64,000 nt of DNA from Protonemura montana (taxonomy: Eukaryota > Arthropoda > Insecta > Plecoptera > Nemouridae). Where the stretch lies: NCBI GenBank assembly GCA_947568835.1, contig OX387602.1, positions 3,318,570 to 3,382,569 on the forward strand, in the 5' to 3' direction. The translations under genes were made by a program, and so were the position numbers. Positions 38,701 through 51,658 of the stretch are shown one piece after another (position 1 is the first letter of the stretch; each line of letters opens with the position of its first letter). The notes beneath the pieces were generated by a model. It searched no databases and had not been told where the DNA came from. It worked only from the letters and a program-made list of their open reading frames with translations.

Positions 38701-40409
38701 GAAGGGAGGTGGGTGGCTGGAGAAAGAGATTTACGATACTGGCACCAGCCTCATCGCCTCTGCAAGAATCCGTTCAGCAGTTTCCAATCGACAGTTTGAT
38801 GCGTCTCCTGCGCGCTTACCGACGCCGCTACTATGGCGTCCCGACGCCCGTCCCGACGCCCTGCTCGACGCCGCCGGGCGCCGTGGCTCGCGCCCCTTCC
38901 ATGTTCAGGTGTTTAGATGCGACATATCACTGCTAAGGGACGCTGCTTTCTGATAAAAGAAAAGTCCATCTAACGAAAGTGAAATATTGCTAACTGCATG
39001 AAAGTATATACAACATGATAGGTAAGCACGGGTAAAAGGGGGGTGCTAACTTCTTCGGGGGATTGACTGATGTCTTCTCTCGTCACGCATAACGTAGAAG
39101 TTGCGACTAGCGAGGAACAAATTGATGCTAGATCGATGTGTGTGTGCGGTGTAACGTAGCTGTAACAACTTACCACAACACTTATTCCCAACGTGTTGCG
39201 TGTGATGTACTCTCTTATGCTTCATGCAATTCTGTTGTAGGTGTGTGAGTTTTAATTTAGTAGCAATTCTTTGATTTGTGTTATGATTGCCAACGGCTAA
39301 CACCTCAGATCAGGGTGACTACACTTTTGGTCCGTGAGGTGTCTCTTGTTCTAGGAAATGGCGTCCAGTCCTTCAGATAAATGAATCTACGAAATTGCCT
39401 CGTTCATCTTCTAAATACGAAAGCTTTGCGTACTGCACATATATGATATAGGCGCTCTCTCTCGTCCGGGGATTCGAATTCGACATGGCCAACGGAAAAA
39501 GTTTTGCTTTGCATTTCACTTTGAAAATTTACTTTGTGATTTCTTTTCTGTTGATCAAACTGGTATATATTTTGATAAATGACAATTTCATGTTGACAAA
39601 TCGCAACGTTTATTAAGATATACGGCGCTGGTCTGATTTTTCCATTTCTTATCTCACGAGGTGAAAAAAAACGAAACATTAGAAAGCACACTACATTTCT
39701 CAGGTCATTTTATTTCGGTTGTTTTCCGAAGTTTTTCTGCAACGGCGGCGATGTCGCTGTTAGTGAGACGCTAGCACGACTGGCGGCTGGAAGAGGAATT
39801 AAAAGAGGGCACCGAATGCGTTTGTCAATCGCGCGATTGAAATCGGGCGGGCAGCGATTTGTCCGGGTCCCTGGTTTCCTTCCATTCTTGTGCTGACGAC
39901 TCGAAGGCTGGTTGCAACTGCTGAATAAGCTCAATCTTTCCGATTCTGTCTACAGACGGCAAATAGCGTTCTCTCGTGCGCACCGTTTTATAGATCAATC
40001 TGATCGACCAGAATTGTCTGCATCTTCCTACCCAGCGTTGTTCGAACCTAATTATTCATTTTATTCCCAGCTCTGCGCCCGACTTGCAATAATATCCTGG
40101 TAAAACATGAGGTAAAATTTCCATCGCTAAAGTCTGCCAAGTTTTAAACAAGGGATTTTAACTTGAAAGTAAATTTCATGGCTGGCTGTCGATCTTTGTT
40201 GAACAACATACAAACTAAACTAAATCATCGAGCTCGCTCATGTCTCAAAAGTTTACGTGTCGTTATTTTCGAGCCGTTTGCCAGTGTTCGAAAGAAACAA
40301 GCCCTCGAGCCAAGCGAAGAGAATGTTTCCTCTCAGCTTCCATATACTTCGGCCCAAATGCCATTATCTACTTCCTGATAATTACATGAAGAAGTCTTCT
40401 GGGACCGCG

Positions 40410-40433
40410 GCTGGCTGGCTGGCGGGCTGGATG
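40410..40433. repeat. CTGG tetranucleotide repeat
   Basis: GGCTGGCTGGCTGG followed by degenerate units. A similar CTGG repeat occurs at 52263. Confidence 0.8.
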
Positions 40434-41895
40434 GTTCGAGCTGCTATGCCGAACTGTAGGGAGAGGTGAGGGTAAACCGGGTGGGCCACAACACCACATC
40501 TTAACCCAGCCCCGGCGCGATTCCCTTCCGCGCTGCATCTCGCCCTTGGGCTCGCCCTGCTCAGAATCAATGCCATGCTACCGCCGCTAAACGCTACTAT
40601 CAACCCCTTCAGCCTTTCAGCCCTTTAGCCCTTCAGCCCACCATATTTCCATCCATCGTATACCGCAAAGATGCGCGGAAAGTTAAAACCCATAGTGATT
40701 TAGTCGTCGTTTCACCAGCTCAGTATTATTTCCTCGATACCAGACGTTTATTTCCTGGTAAGCTGGTGGCTAAACTTTTTCCCTTTTTGTGTGAACTTGT
40801 TCAGCCCCAATATTTAACACTGAACATTTAATCCCCCCCTTTAATACTATACACGATTATTTTTAATCTGTGTGTCGTTTAGCTTTTAATATAAGAGTGT
40901 TAATTAAAGTGCATGACGACTACGTTAATAACCCAGAGGTTTATTTTAGCACGCATAGGCACTGAATTTTGTCTGTGCCGTGCAACGTGAAGGTTTGTTC
41001 GCTGGCTGGTTGGGTGATCTGCGTGCCCGGGGAGGCTCCATGATTCTCAGTTTATTTCCCATTTCAAGCGAGGGGGTTGGTTTGATATAGAACTGGCTGG
41101 TGTGAAGTCATTTCTTTCGCCTTATCTCCGTTGGTCTTGGAATGCTGGGACCATTACATAGATGGAAGATGCAATGAGTCAGTCTACGCGGTTAATTCTA
41201 GCGATAACAGTGATCTACATTCCCGCCGCTATTCGGGATAGACTGAAGTAAGTCTTTAGTGTAAATAATGCCTGGAAGACTCAATCCCAAATGTATCCAA
41301 AACCAATGAATAATGAACTAGTAGAGTTTATGCCGCTGTTACCAGCAATACAAGCCCCATTTGTTACCGACAGACCACATATTTGTCAGTGTCCGCGTGA
41401 GTTCGGCTCTGGTTAGAGGGAAAATGGCTTTTTACCGGAAACACGATGAACGATCGAAGGATTATGTTATCTTTACAGATTGCATTCGCTTGAGGTTTGG
41501 GACCGGAGAGCAGAGGTCAAGGTACAGTCGAATAAGAAGATTATGGAGCTAAGGAGAAGTGCTTTATCGTGAGAAGGTTGACAGATTTTTATGGAAATCC
41601 GTGGGACCTTCCTTATCCATTGAATTATCTTATCCTGCGGCCAACAGGGTAGTTTGCGCGTCCGATATTCCTGGAGCAGCGTTTCAACGAATCCGAAGTG
41701 CTTGTTAGCGTTGCCGTCCGTGCGGGCAGGCGCTAGTTGAGGGCGTCCCCGAGGACCACGAGAGCGAGCCCCGGCCGGTGCTGCGGAGGAGTAACAAGCG
41801 GCATGGCGTGATCCACATCGGTACTGATATACAATTGGCCGCGACCCTCTCAGTATGCATGTTATTACAGCAGGACATGCTGTGCATCAATGAAT

Positions 41896-41927
41896 ATGCA
41901 TATCGACGACGGCGTACGGATGCATAT
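41896..41927. promoter_or_regulatory. Paired ATGCATAT words
   Basis: ATGCATAT occurs at 41896-41903 and 41920-41927, each followed within a few bases by ATCGACG. The word resembles POU/octamer-type sites. It is a possible enhancer piece only; nothing in the sequence proves activity. Confidence 0.25.
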
Positions 41928-44441
41928 TTCATCGACGCGATGGTGGCAGCCATTGTCTAATGCCCGCGCTGCAGACGCCGACAGCATGACTTGAATGTCG
42001 CTGATTAGCTGGGCGGATCAAGCAAGACATTCGATTAGTGAATTATGTGTAGCATTTAATTACGCATTCATGCTGGTAAAATGTTCTTGGGCCATTGTCC
42101 ATTAGACGGCAAATTACGTAGTCTTGGGTCGATACATGGTAAAACGGTGATAATTAATGTCCGAGGAAGTCGACTCGCGGAGCTGGTGCCTGATTTATGG
42201 CAATCTATCCACATAAGGGTTGTTTTTACTACTTAATAGCTTATTGATGCAGTAGCTAGCTCGGGTCTCGTTAGAGCGGTGGCGACGGCGGCGGTGTACT
42301 GCTTGCTACCTTTATTTGAGCTACTGTTCAATTGCTGGATTATTTGCTCTCTAGCGGTATGTCTGGCCTTAATTGAAACTTGGCGTGAGTAAATTAAAAC
42401 ACTGGCGAGAGAGAAGGGAGCCAAGAAAACTTTCACGAAGGGTAAGATCTCGAGAAAGAAAGTCAGAAAACTATCAGGCTTCTAATTTTCTTTGACTCCG
42501 TCAAAAGCACGAAGAAACTCAATCATGGTTTGAAAGGTTAGGAGCCATTCAACCTCATAACATGCAATACCGAAATTCTTATAGCTGTGTTACCTGTCTA
42601 GCTTTAAAATTTTGGCTCGCTCACATCTCATGGTTTATGGCAAAAACGTTGTTTATGTCCAATCAAAGACTCGTGCCATCTCGTGCCACCGTCGTCTCCA
42701 GAGGCAGCCGCCGTCCATCGTATTCAGACCCTCAACAATGCAGCTCTGCTGTGCTCCCATCTAAGCATGTGTCCCTCGAGTGTGTAGGCACTGCGTCCTC
42801 TCGCTCGCGTCTGTTTTTCTTCCATGTTCGGGTCAATAAATGCTAGGTATGTCACGTGCCGCAGGACAGACCACAAATAGAAAAGACGCTGACACGACCG
42901 GCTCGGTACATGCTCGAGTTTAAACATCGCTGCAAAGTGAATCATGTTTTCGATTTGTTTGTTCAAATTGAACGTGGACGGATAGATTGTAGACAAAGCG
43001 ATACGCTTTTCTGGCTGACATTTGGCTCGGGAAATGATTTAGGTTTTCATCACACATAATCTTTGAATTGTTGATACTGCAGTGAAGTTGGCCTCGTTTC
43101 TGTCTGAAGAAATGGCAGCTGAGTGTAGGAGTTTCCCCGTCGCTGGGTTCGCGGATGGAAGAGATGCCTCCTTGGCAGCTACGTGACCAGAATGCGCCAG
43201 CCGAGGGAATCCCTATCGACCTTGATTCTTCATTCGCGCACTTTTCTTTGCCGCCGCCGTTTCTTGTGTCTCACTCATTTCCTTTCATGTCTCGCGTGCG
43301 ACGTGGAAAGACGCTTAACAAATTGCGCGCCGTGGAACGAAATTACTTCGCCAACAATGCGACCAAATTAATAATTTCAGCTGACACGAAACTTTTTCTT
43401 TGGCATACCACCGTGCCCTCGCGGCACACACATGTTTGCCAGTGTCCGCAATACTTAATCCACGGACCGAATCCGTACCAGACCCTATATTGCAAGCTAT
43501 CACCGAAGAAATGTTCAAGTTGTTCGTTCTCCCAAAGTTTGTCTCTTCGAAATTCCTCTTTCCGTACGTGTGCAAACAACGGCAGGCAGGCAGAAGCCCC
43601 AAGAAGTCGCGACGACCCGTTCTCAAGCATGGGTGACGTTGATGGTGCGAGGTGCGATGCGACTCCACTCCTTCGCCGCGATCGCCCCGGTCCCAACCCC
43701 GGCCACGATTGCTTGCGACGGGATATTTATTTAGCCGGTTTCATAGTTAAACGAGGTGCTGGCGTAGAAGGCTGCAGTGTCAACAGTGAATCTAGCCGAG
43801 CTCTTTGCTAGGTTAGGTACCAAATAACCCGTGTACATTTTTATCCTTTAAGGAAACGATCTGAGGGAGTATGCCATTGTGAAGCAGATATTAAATAAAA
43901 TGTAATGATATGAAATAGTTCTGAGAATAAGTCTTGATCTATGCCCATGTGACGGTGATCGGAGTACCAGGTACCATGCTTAGTATCTGTAAGTGACGTC
44001 CCCTCGGCTGTATATCAAGTTATTTAAGGAAATATCTCAGCAGCACACTATATTGGAATGTCCCAACGACCCCTCCGCGTTGCACATAGAAGAGATATCT
44101 AAGCCTTGATACCACAAATCGATTCCTTATTCACGATACGGAATGATTTCTTTGAAGATTTATTCAAGCACGCAGCACGGTAAATTCCAATCGCATCCAA
44201 TTTTCGATGGAAAAATGTGACCCTCGATATTTGAATAGACGTCTATGAATTCATTCGTTCTTGTATTTGTGTCGCTTTTCGATAATTGTTTCCGTCGAGT
44301 TATGGTAATTGTAATCCAAAAGCCGTGTCCGATGTACACACAAAATAATCCGCTGGGAAAAGCGAACGCGCTCGCGCTTCAGAACGGGCCGCGGGTGGGC
44401 AGACAGCGATCGACTAACTGAAATAATCATCGAATGTCCTG

Positions 44442-44489
44442 CATCAGCTAGCGCGCTTTGACATTTGAACCAGCGCGAGCTAGCTGATG
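44442..44489. other. 16-bp hairpin with 14-nt loop
   Basis: CATCAGCTAGC plus GCGCT (44442-44457) pairs with AGCGC plus GCTAGCTGATG (44472-44476, 44479-44489). All 16 pairs are Watson-Crick, with only a 2-nt GA bulge, and the loop is 14 nt. Pairing stops beyond the outer C-G pair, so the stem is shorter than a typical pre-miRNA. It could be an RNA structure or a palindromic protein-binding site (its core contains GCTAGC on both arms). Confidence 0.55.
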
Positions 44490-44610
44490 AGATTAGGGTG
44501 TATGCCGGGCAGGATTATCCACGGCGTTGTCCCGCACCGTCCCTCACGCTCTAATTGCGGGCCCAGTAATCCTCGTAAATCAGCCCGCTCCAAACAACCC
44601 CCGCCAGTGC

Positions 44611-44636
44611 CGGGTCGGGTCGGGTCGGGCCGGGCC
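44611..44636. repeat. CGGGT pentanucleotide repeat
   Basis: CGGGT units pass into CGGGC units, on the plus strand. Confidence 0.8.
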
Positions 44637-45479
44637 GTGACGGGATGTTAATGGGACATCATCTGCGTGCCCATGGGCTTCCTCTGGGGCAACTCCCGCT
44701 TGCAGGCGGAGTGCATTGTGTCGGCGTCAGTGAATTGTGACGCCGCGTCACCTGCTGCACTTACCGCTTCAACTGGGTGTAACTGGGGGTAATAGATAAG
44801 TGACAGGTCACTCTCGGGGATCAACACGCGCATTTATTTACTCGCTGATTTACTCAGCCGAGCGCCGTGCCATGTTTTCTGTGTGCTAGGATGCCGACCC
44901 AAGTCCGGCTCAGTTGGTAATTACTGCCTGCGTGCATAAGGTAATGCACTCCCTTTGTACGAATTCGGATGCACGGAGAGGCTTTTTTGTCCCGTGCCAG
45001 ACGAAATGTGACCTTAAGGCCCGGCCGAGGCGTGCGAGAGCCGTGAATTAAGTTCTCATTTTGAGAGGATATGCTAAGTGATAGATAGCCAGCTTCTGTG
45101 ATAGAACGGCATGTACTCCAAGTTGTACGGGCTTATTTGGTGCTCGCCTCGGATGGCGTCTGCTCCCGGATACAAAGTAATCTAGAATAAGGCTCTCTGG
45201 ATTGGAATTTAAGTAGAATGAATGTCTTTGCTTTGCTACCGGGAGTTCCAACATTTTGCCATATGAGTATCGATGGCCTAGCGCGCAGCATCGTACACCG
45301 TACACTTATTTCTCTCGTCTCAACGAGCATCGCCTCGTGTTTCCATCTTAGATGCGTGTCAGCGCGTGTATTTTGCGGCACTGACAAACGTAAAGAATTG
45401 AGCGAACACGCGTGCACTCACGGTCCGTGTAGACGAGCGAGAGCGTCGCCGGCGTGAGGGCAAGGACGGGCTAGAAGCA

Positions 45480-45932
45480 CGGGATAGAGGGTATGCGGTC
45501 GACACGGCTTGCGAGCCGAGGCGAGGCGGCGGAGAGCGCCAGGTCAGAACTCAGGTCGATCGGGCGAGCGCGGCGCGGCGCTGTGCGTGCGTGGCGTCGC
45601 GGCGCGGCACGGCGCGGCGCCGGGCGTTGCCTAGGCTACCGTCGACAGCTAGCTGCCTGCCCGCCAGGAGCTAGGGCTAGGAGCGAGCGGGCGCCCGCTT
45701 CCCGCCAGCTCGCTGCGCCGGCCCACTGAGCAAGTCACATGGAAAAGCGGCGCCGCGCGTGCGGAGAAGCGCCAGCCCGAGCGCTCGCTGCTTTCCCTGG
45801 CCAAATCCCGCTTTTCGTTCGCATTACCGTACCAAACCTCCGCCGCCGCGTCCGCTCAACGCTCGCGTCGCTCCAGCTCAGCGTCTCTCCCGCACTCAGC
45901 CGCTCTCACCAGCCGTCAACATTGCGAAAACC
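45480..45932 (+). promoter_or_regulatory. CpG-rich block ending in a splice donor; candidate internal promoter and 5' exon
   Basis: This is the most CG-rich stretch of the window, dense in GCGC and CGGCG between about 45480 and 45780. It is followed by a pyrimidine-rich CTC/AGC segment that ends GCGAAAACC|GTAAGTCT. The donor is strong. The next recognised acceptor is the RRM2 exon at 51659, which starts with ATG in frame, so the joined mRNA would read AAAACC|ATGG, a favourable start context (A at -3, G at +4). Two small upstream frames open at ATG 45493 and 45739 and do not lead in frame into RRM2. No TATA box is seen. The promoter and exon role are inference. Confidence 0.35.
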
Positions 45933-46755
45933 GTAAGTCTTGTAGAGAGCACATTTCACGCTGTGTCCGCCGGCACCGAGGCTCGTTGCCGAACTTTTGA
46001 AACCGTTTTCGCTCATCGAGTCGAAGCCGGTTATTATTTCGAGTTTGTGTCGCTGTATCGATGTGCATTTATCGATTAACGCCGACGTTTAATCGCACCT
46101 CGCGGCACGGTCGTGGGGTTTCAGCTGGGATTAGAGGCGCGTAGTGTGGATGTGGATGGAACTTTGTTGTGAGGCATGCTCCGCATTTCTGAGCGCAATA
46201 TTTCCATATCTAATCTCGAAACTTTATATCAAAGTAATAACTTACATTTGGTACGGAATTAAATTCAACCACGGAAACCACCTTTGCCCACATGCTGCCG
46301 GTTTTACTTATGTTCTTTGCCAAAGTTCTGTAATTAACTGTCCGTACATAATTAGCTTTTGGTTTCATTAGCGGTTCCAGTTCTCTCGGGAGCTCTGCTG
46401 CATGCATGCCCGTCTACTTCTTCCTAGATTTATGCATGGATATAGACTAGTTGAAGCCATAAACTGCGAATATTGTTATCCAGCGTAGATCGTATACCAA
46501 GTATGATATGGCGCACGAGGCACATGCTAATATGCAATGCAGATACGATAGGCTTTCTTTCACATCTCATCCTGCATGGTCGGGTTTTCCACACCACTTT
46601 GACAACAATATGGTTTCCTCAATACCTCAACCCATCCATCCATTAATGTATCCAGCCTATCCTTTGATAATAATTCCTCATTGCGTCGAGATCCCGCTGG
46701 TCTCCGTGCGCCGTCGCTGCCGCAATCATCTGCCCCCACCAACCCTCGCCACCCC

Positions 46756-46787
46756 CGCCGTCGCCGCCGCCGCCGCCGCCGCCGCCA
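46756..46787. repeat. CGC/CCG trinucleotide repeat
   Basis: About ten CGC units in a C-rich segment (46725-46830). The open frames across it give Ala, Arg or Pro runs and are not believed. Confidence 0.9.
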
Positions 46788-47193
46788 CTACCCTCCGGCC
46801 CTCACCGCCGCCAGCCTCCCCCCACCACCCTCGATATACGTGTTATCATGTCCAATGAAACTCAACTCTCCAACACTTGCTCTTGCCAGCGCTTGCTTCT
46901 GCTACTGCCGTGTTCAATAGAGTAAGACCGGGCTCAACTGTTATTGCTCCCTCCCAGCTAAGCCTAATCCGGCTTCCTCCAGCCTCGATTGCTGCCCGAG
47001 ACTTGACTTAAATTGCGCTGCCGAGTTTAAACTTTGCTCGATGGCTTTTGTGGGAGGCATGGTCCGATGCTGGTCGCGTTGGGTAGAGATCTCCACCGCG
47101 GGCAAGAGCTGACGGAGGAGGCGTCTGCGTACTCCAACAATATCCCATCGCTTATGTCAACATTAGGCGCCTCGTTCTCCTAGCGTTCGAGTC

Positions 47194-47209
47194 AGGGCCC
47201 CGGGGCCCT
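47194..47209. other. 16-bp perfect GC palindrome
   Basis: AGGGCCCCGGGGCCCT reads the same on both strands. About one palindrome of this length is expected by chance in 64 kb, so it is listed without a functional claim. Confidence 0.6.
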
Positions 47210-49708
47210 TAGCCAGCCTGGCCTCGGTTAGGCGCAGAGCCCTCGTTGTCGCTCGAACAGTTTCATGATTTCCATTGACATTCTCCCCGTGTCGTCCCGG
47301 TGGGACATCGTGTCAGGTCTTCTGTCGAACTCCTTGGCGCGGAGTTTGTTAGCCGCTAACGCTAGCACCGGCTGCGAGACATCAATTAAGAGGTTAATTT
47401 CAAGCAAAGGTAATTTGAACGTGTCAACGAATGTGCTTGCTTCGATTCACCCACTCGAGGGTAACGCTAACTTTGGTGAAATATAATCAAGTCAAGTCGA
47501 CGAGGCAGCGGAGTGAATTCAAGTTTTCATCACAACCATACATTTTTGGTGACGTTGCAATTATTGAAGCAGCAGGCTTTTCATCAACTTTCCTTTCAAC
47601 TTTCCTTAAAACTTTTTTTTTTTTTGATGAAAGACACATTAAGCTGCTTTTATTTAAATGAAATTAAAAAAATTAAAAAGTTGTCAAAACAAGGAGCTTA
47701 ATTTTGTCTGCATTCAAATAGCGGCCTGGACATTGAAAGGGAGTCGAGTGGAAAATGATTCAAAATTTGCAAAATTTCCGCGCACTTTCGGTGCGTGGAT
47801 TCCCTAATTAGATGCGTGTTTTATAGAATTCTAATTAAGCCGAACCCGCGAAGACAATTTTGACACGAGAACCACCGAGCACACCGAGCGGCAAATTACG
47901 CGCGTTTTTTTTTTTTGTTTACTGTCTTCAAATGTCTTAACATCTGAACGTTTCAATCGAAAAGGTTGAGCTGCGTTGATGCACTGATAAGGGCTATCTA
48001 TATAATTAGATCTTATTCACAAGGCGGAATACAGAGCAAGGGGCCCCGTTTTCATACACACCGACTGCTCTCCCAAATCGCGCGGTAAATTATTGCTTTA
48101 TTTCCTCCATGAAGTGTAATGCTCGGGTTAACTCGAAACTGCCCCGCCGCTCGCCTTACTCCGGTCTAATCTCTTCTATTAAACCATTACACTTCACTGG
48201 GAGCTGGAAGAGAGGAGGTCTTATTCTTGACCACAAATCAGTTTCCCTCAGCAACGCTGAGCCCTTTTATGATCACGCTCAGCCCCGCCAACAATTGATG
48301 GTCCATGGTCTTAAACAAATACATGTTTTCGCATCTAGGTACAAGTTTTATTACTGCCTCCGGGCTGCTCGGGCGTTTGGAGAGTGTGAGGATAAAGGGG
48401 TTGGGTAACTTGTTCAACCGCCAGGCTGGTGATGCTACGTGGGAATGTCTCGTGCGGCCCGCAATGTACTTTATTAATTTGGTTTTTCGCCTACTGTCAC
48501 CGCGGCACACAGTCTAGCTTGTGTTCAGTTGACCACTTGCGACTTGCCTAGATTACTTATGTAAATGAATTAGACTTGTTGACGAGTCCCCGGTGGATTT
48601 TGCAAGCTTGCTTCTGCGACCCGAAGGTGGTTGCAGCGTCAGTGAATCATCGCCGTGTGTTTAAATAGTTAATTCAACGCGGGGCTGGTGAGCATGGCTA
48701 ATTCCGTTATACATACACAAAAGCATACACGAACTGGAAATTAGTTTTTTTTTTTTGACGCGAAAGATTCGATCTGGATGATGGTTCCAGATTGCGATAT
48801 GCATGTGCTTTTATCAGACCGAGCTGGACTTCGCATGCCCTGAAGGCGAGTGAATCGGCAAGCATTTGCAAATTGCGTTTCAAACATTTCGCACGTTTGC
48901 TGTGAAGTCTCTCCGTACGTTAGTCTACACCGCATGCTGAATTTTCCGGTCTCACATTCGTGGAATACAGTACATTTTGACAAGCGTCAATTTCAATTCA
49001 TGTTTATGCCTCGTTTCAAATTTTCTTTGCCGCGTTATTGCAACCGGGAGATCGCTCTCGGCGTAATTGGAAATCCATTTGCGGGTATCATTTCAAACTG
49101 TTATATTACGCTTTATAAACGGAATGTTGTGTGTGCGTGTGCATATTTTAATTACGAAATAGTTGAGACTAATATTCACGGCGCCGCGACAGGCAAACAA
49201 TTATATTCCATTTTATATATTTGACAGCCACTATGTCCGCATCGGCCTTTTATAAATTCGCCTCCGCGATACTAATTAATTCCACCCTCTCCCACGGACC
49301 ACACATTCACCCCTATCCCCACCCACTTCCATCCTTCATATTGCTGTTGCATGGGCGAGGAATCCAGCTCCTATCTGGAGCATAATATCAAACGTGTCCT
49401 TTCTAAACCCTCGCCGCCCCGACATCATTTTATTAAACATACACAAAATCAACAAAATGCGATTATCCATTGAGCGTTTTTTAGCGACGACGTCGAACCG
49501 TTGCGTCCGTTTTTCATGTGATGTGGTCCTCGCGGTCGCTCATTGAAATTAGCAAAACGGTTAATTCAGCTCGCTGGCGACTTGTTAATCGGGGAAAAAT
49601 GAGTACGAGCTTTTAGCCGTGCGTCGTGGTAGCTGGATAAGCAGTGCACCGAGGATGCTCGGACTAAGCTCGGACCTTTCAGAGGTCAGGGGTTCAGAGG
49701 TTCAATCG

Positions 49709-49733
49709 ATCATCATCACATCATCACATCATC
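49709..49733. repeat. ATC/ACATC repeat
   Basis: ATCATCATC followed by two ACATCATC units. A short tandem repeat. Confidence 0.75.
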
Positions 49734-49996
49734 CGTAGACCGTTAGACGCACTGTGTGCGTACGTGTGTGCGTGCGCGGCCGCGCGTTTTCGTAACACAA
49801 CACGACATATCGGGTGTCAAAGATGATGTGTCGGCAGCTGAGCGATGCGTCGCGACGCGGTGTGTTTTTGACCGCACCGTGACCAAACCGTGGCGACGCG
49901 ATGAAACGCTGTTAAAAAGAACAAAACGCGCTCTTTTAAGCGAACAAAGTTAAGGGCTATGCTTTGGTATTTTTCGGTTCTACACTTCGTTACGTG

Positions 49997-50007
49997 GTGG
50001 AGGCGCC
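49997..50007 (+). promoter_or_regulatory. GTGGAGGCGCC, one-mismatch relative of the recurring motif
   Basis: Same C-for-T variant as at 17040, here preceded by CGTG. It lies 1.7 kb before the RRM2 exon. Confidence 0.3.
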
Positions 50008-51387
50008 AGGTTTCTCTATGAAAAGCGTCAGAAAGAAATCTGATTCGTAATTGGGGTTGTTAGTCGTGTTCATTACCGAAGAGTCGTTATTTTACTCAAA
50101 TTACGTTTGAATACGCATCGCATTTACGTTGCCTCGTTTAAATCAGCGAAAATCACCCCCAATCCAAACTATTTCCCGCGGGCTGAGTATGAGCTGAGAA
50201 GACTAAGGTATATAAATTTCGTGTATGCATTTGCAAGATATTAATTTCAACGTGCTGGAGTGTCTTCTATGTTACACATCCAGAAATTAAAGCATGCATT
50301 CTATGGTAATGTGTACTATAATGCAGCTTGAAAGGCACGCCCCGGCTGAAAGCATTACGATCTTTTTTAACTGTATCTCGAAATGGATGCGCGATGGAAC
50401 AATGCTAGGAATTGTGATAAAGGTTTTCCTTTATTTCCCGGGGCGTATAGAAATCTGCGTATAAGCACAGATGCCTGGGATGGTCCCGTAAAACCCGCTG
50501 CGGGAGCCGCGGCTAGGCTAGCTGCAGTAAAGCACACCAGTCATCGCTCGCCCGCCCGCTCGCGCCACTCCATGATGACTGAATCCTACCATTTTATGGT
50601 TTAAATCGAATTGCAAATATTTTGAAGGGTCTTCGTCTGAATTGAATATTGCACTTTATCATCAGCACTAGCTGTACTATGGAGAATACTGCCAACTCAG
50701 CTAGTATCAAACCAATAAACTGGGATTTTCATGTCGCTCCGTCCCGGCAGCCGGTAGGTATTACCGCGAGCAGCCCCCTATATTGCGCATCTGACCGGCG
50801 ATATCCTCGTGCTGTAATCACCATACACATGCATATTATCGCCGTCATCACCGTTCGGCAGTTCCTCTCAGACAGATTAAACGTGATCGCGGAGAGCTTG
50901 CCGATAGTCTCCAGTCGTCATATGATTTTCAAATTAAGTTGATGCATTTCAAAAATCCATTTCGAAAGCTTTGAGATGCGCTTTGATTTGTACGCTGACT
51001 CACATTCACGGCTCCAAGTCGAGAGCCATTCCAAAACAACGAAAACACATACTAAATTTTAATACGGCAAATACTCTCGATAATTCAGAGCTGTGTGTAC
51101 GATCCATTACAATCAGCCAGCGCTGTGCACCTTTCTCGTGTTGAGCGCTGCCGAGAACCTTTCGTTCGCGTTCGCTCTCCCCGTGGTCGGGAAACATGTT
51201 CCCGCTCTATTTCCTCCGCCGTCCGCGCGCTTGACTTGGTTCGACGCTGTCAATCACTTCACTGATGCTGTAGCTTCAACTCGCATTCATCCTGGCCCAG
51301 TTCCTTTCGATCCCCTGCTCTCGCCATGGCTGGCGCAACGACGCTTCACTCGACGCCCCGCTAATACCAGCGCAAAGTCACGTCGTA

Positions 51388-51399
51388 GGCGTCGGCGTC
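51388..51399 (-). repeat. GACGCC dimer on the minus strand
   Basis: GGCGTCGGCGTC on the plus strand, 260 bases before the RRM2 exon. It is part of the dispersed set. Confidence 0.55.
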
Positions 51400-51658
51400 G
51401 GAGTCGTGCTAAAAGCTCTCGCTGTATAGTCTTACTGGTCTCATTATGTTAATATCCAAGCTGCGAAGACATGACATTGTTTGCGTGTAAATAAGCCGCT
51501 TGAGTCGCCCTGGTAGAGAGCTCCAAGAAAATTCGTCTGTGCTATTTTCTACCGTTTGTCTGGCAGCGACCTCTAGCCCACTCGATACGAAATCACAGAT
51601 GAAATCCGCTGCGTTGCGGGGGCTTAAGACTGATCGCGGTACTTTTTGTTTTTTCCAG

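Larger units (their letters stand above)
33153..51658 (+). other. 18.5 kb intron between RRM1 and RRM2 exons
   Basis: A phase 0 intron from GTAAGA to TTTTTGTTTTTTCCAG. It holds a poly-C/poly-G cluster (33672-33988), GGGC, CTGG and CGG repeats, paired ATGCATAT words (41896, 41920), a 16-bp hairpin (44442-44489), a CpG-rich block with a splice donor (45480-45932), a 16-bp GC palindrome (47194) and one GTGGAGGCGCC variant (49997). The longest open frame (43155-43811, 218 codons plus) has no domain I recognise and is treated as chance. No transposon or structural RNA gene was identified. Confidence 0.85.

Noticed and set aside
40425-40450. GGTTCGA word resembling a tRNA B box
   Set aside because: The rest of the B box does not match, and no A box or acceptor stem could be placed around it.
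43155-43811. Longest open frame in the window, 218 codons, plus strand
   Set aside because: No domain, signal peptide or repeated pattern could be seen, the other strand is also open, and it lies inside an Rbp6 intron. A frame of this size is within chance for 64 kb of CG-containing intron.
45493-45936. Arg/Ala-rich open frames in the CpG-rich block
   Set aside because: They reflect GC composition. Neither ATG (45493 or 45739) leads in frame into the RRM2 exon, so they are not believed as coding.
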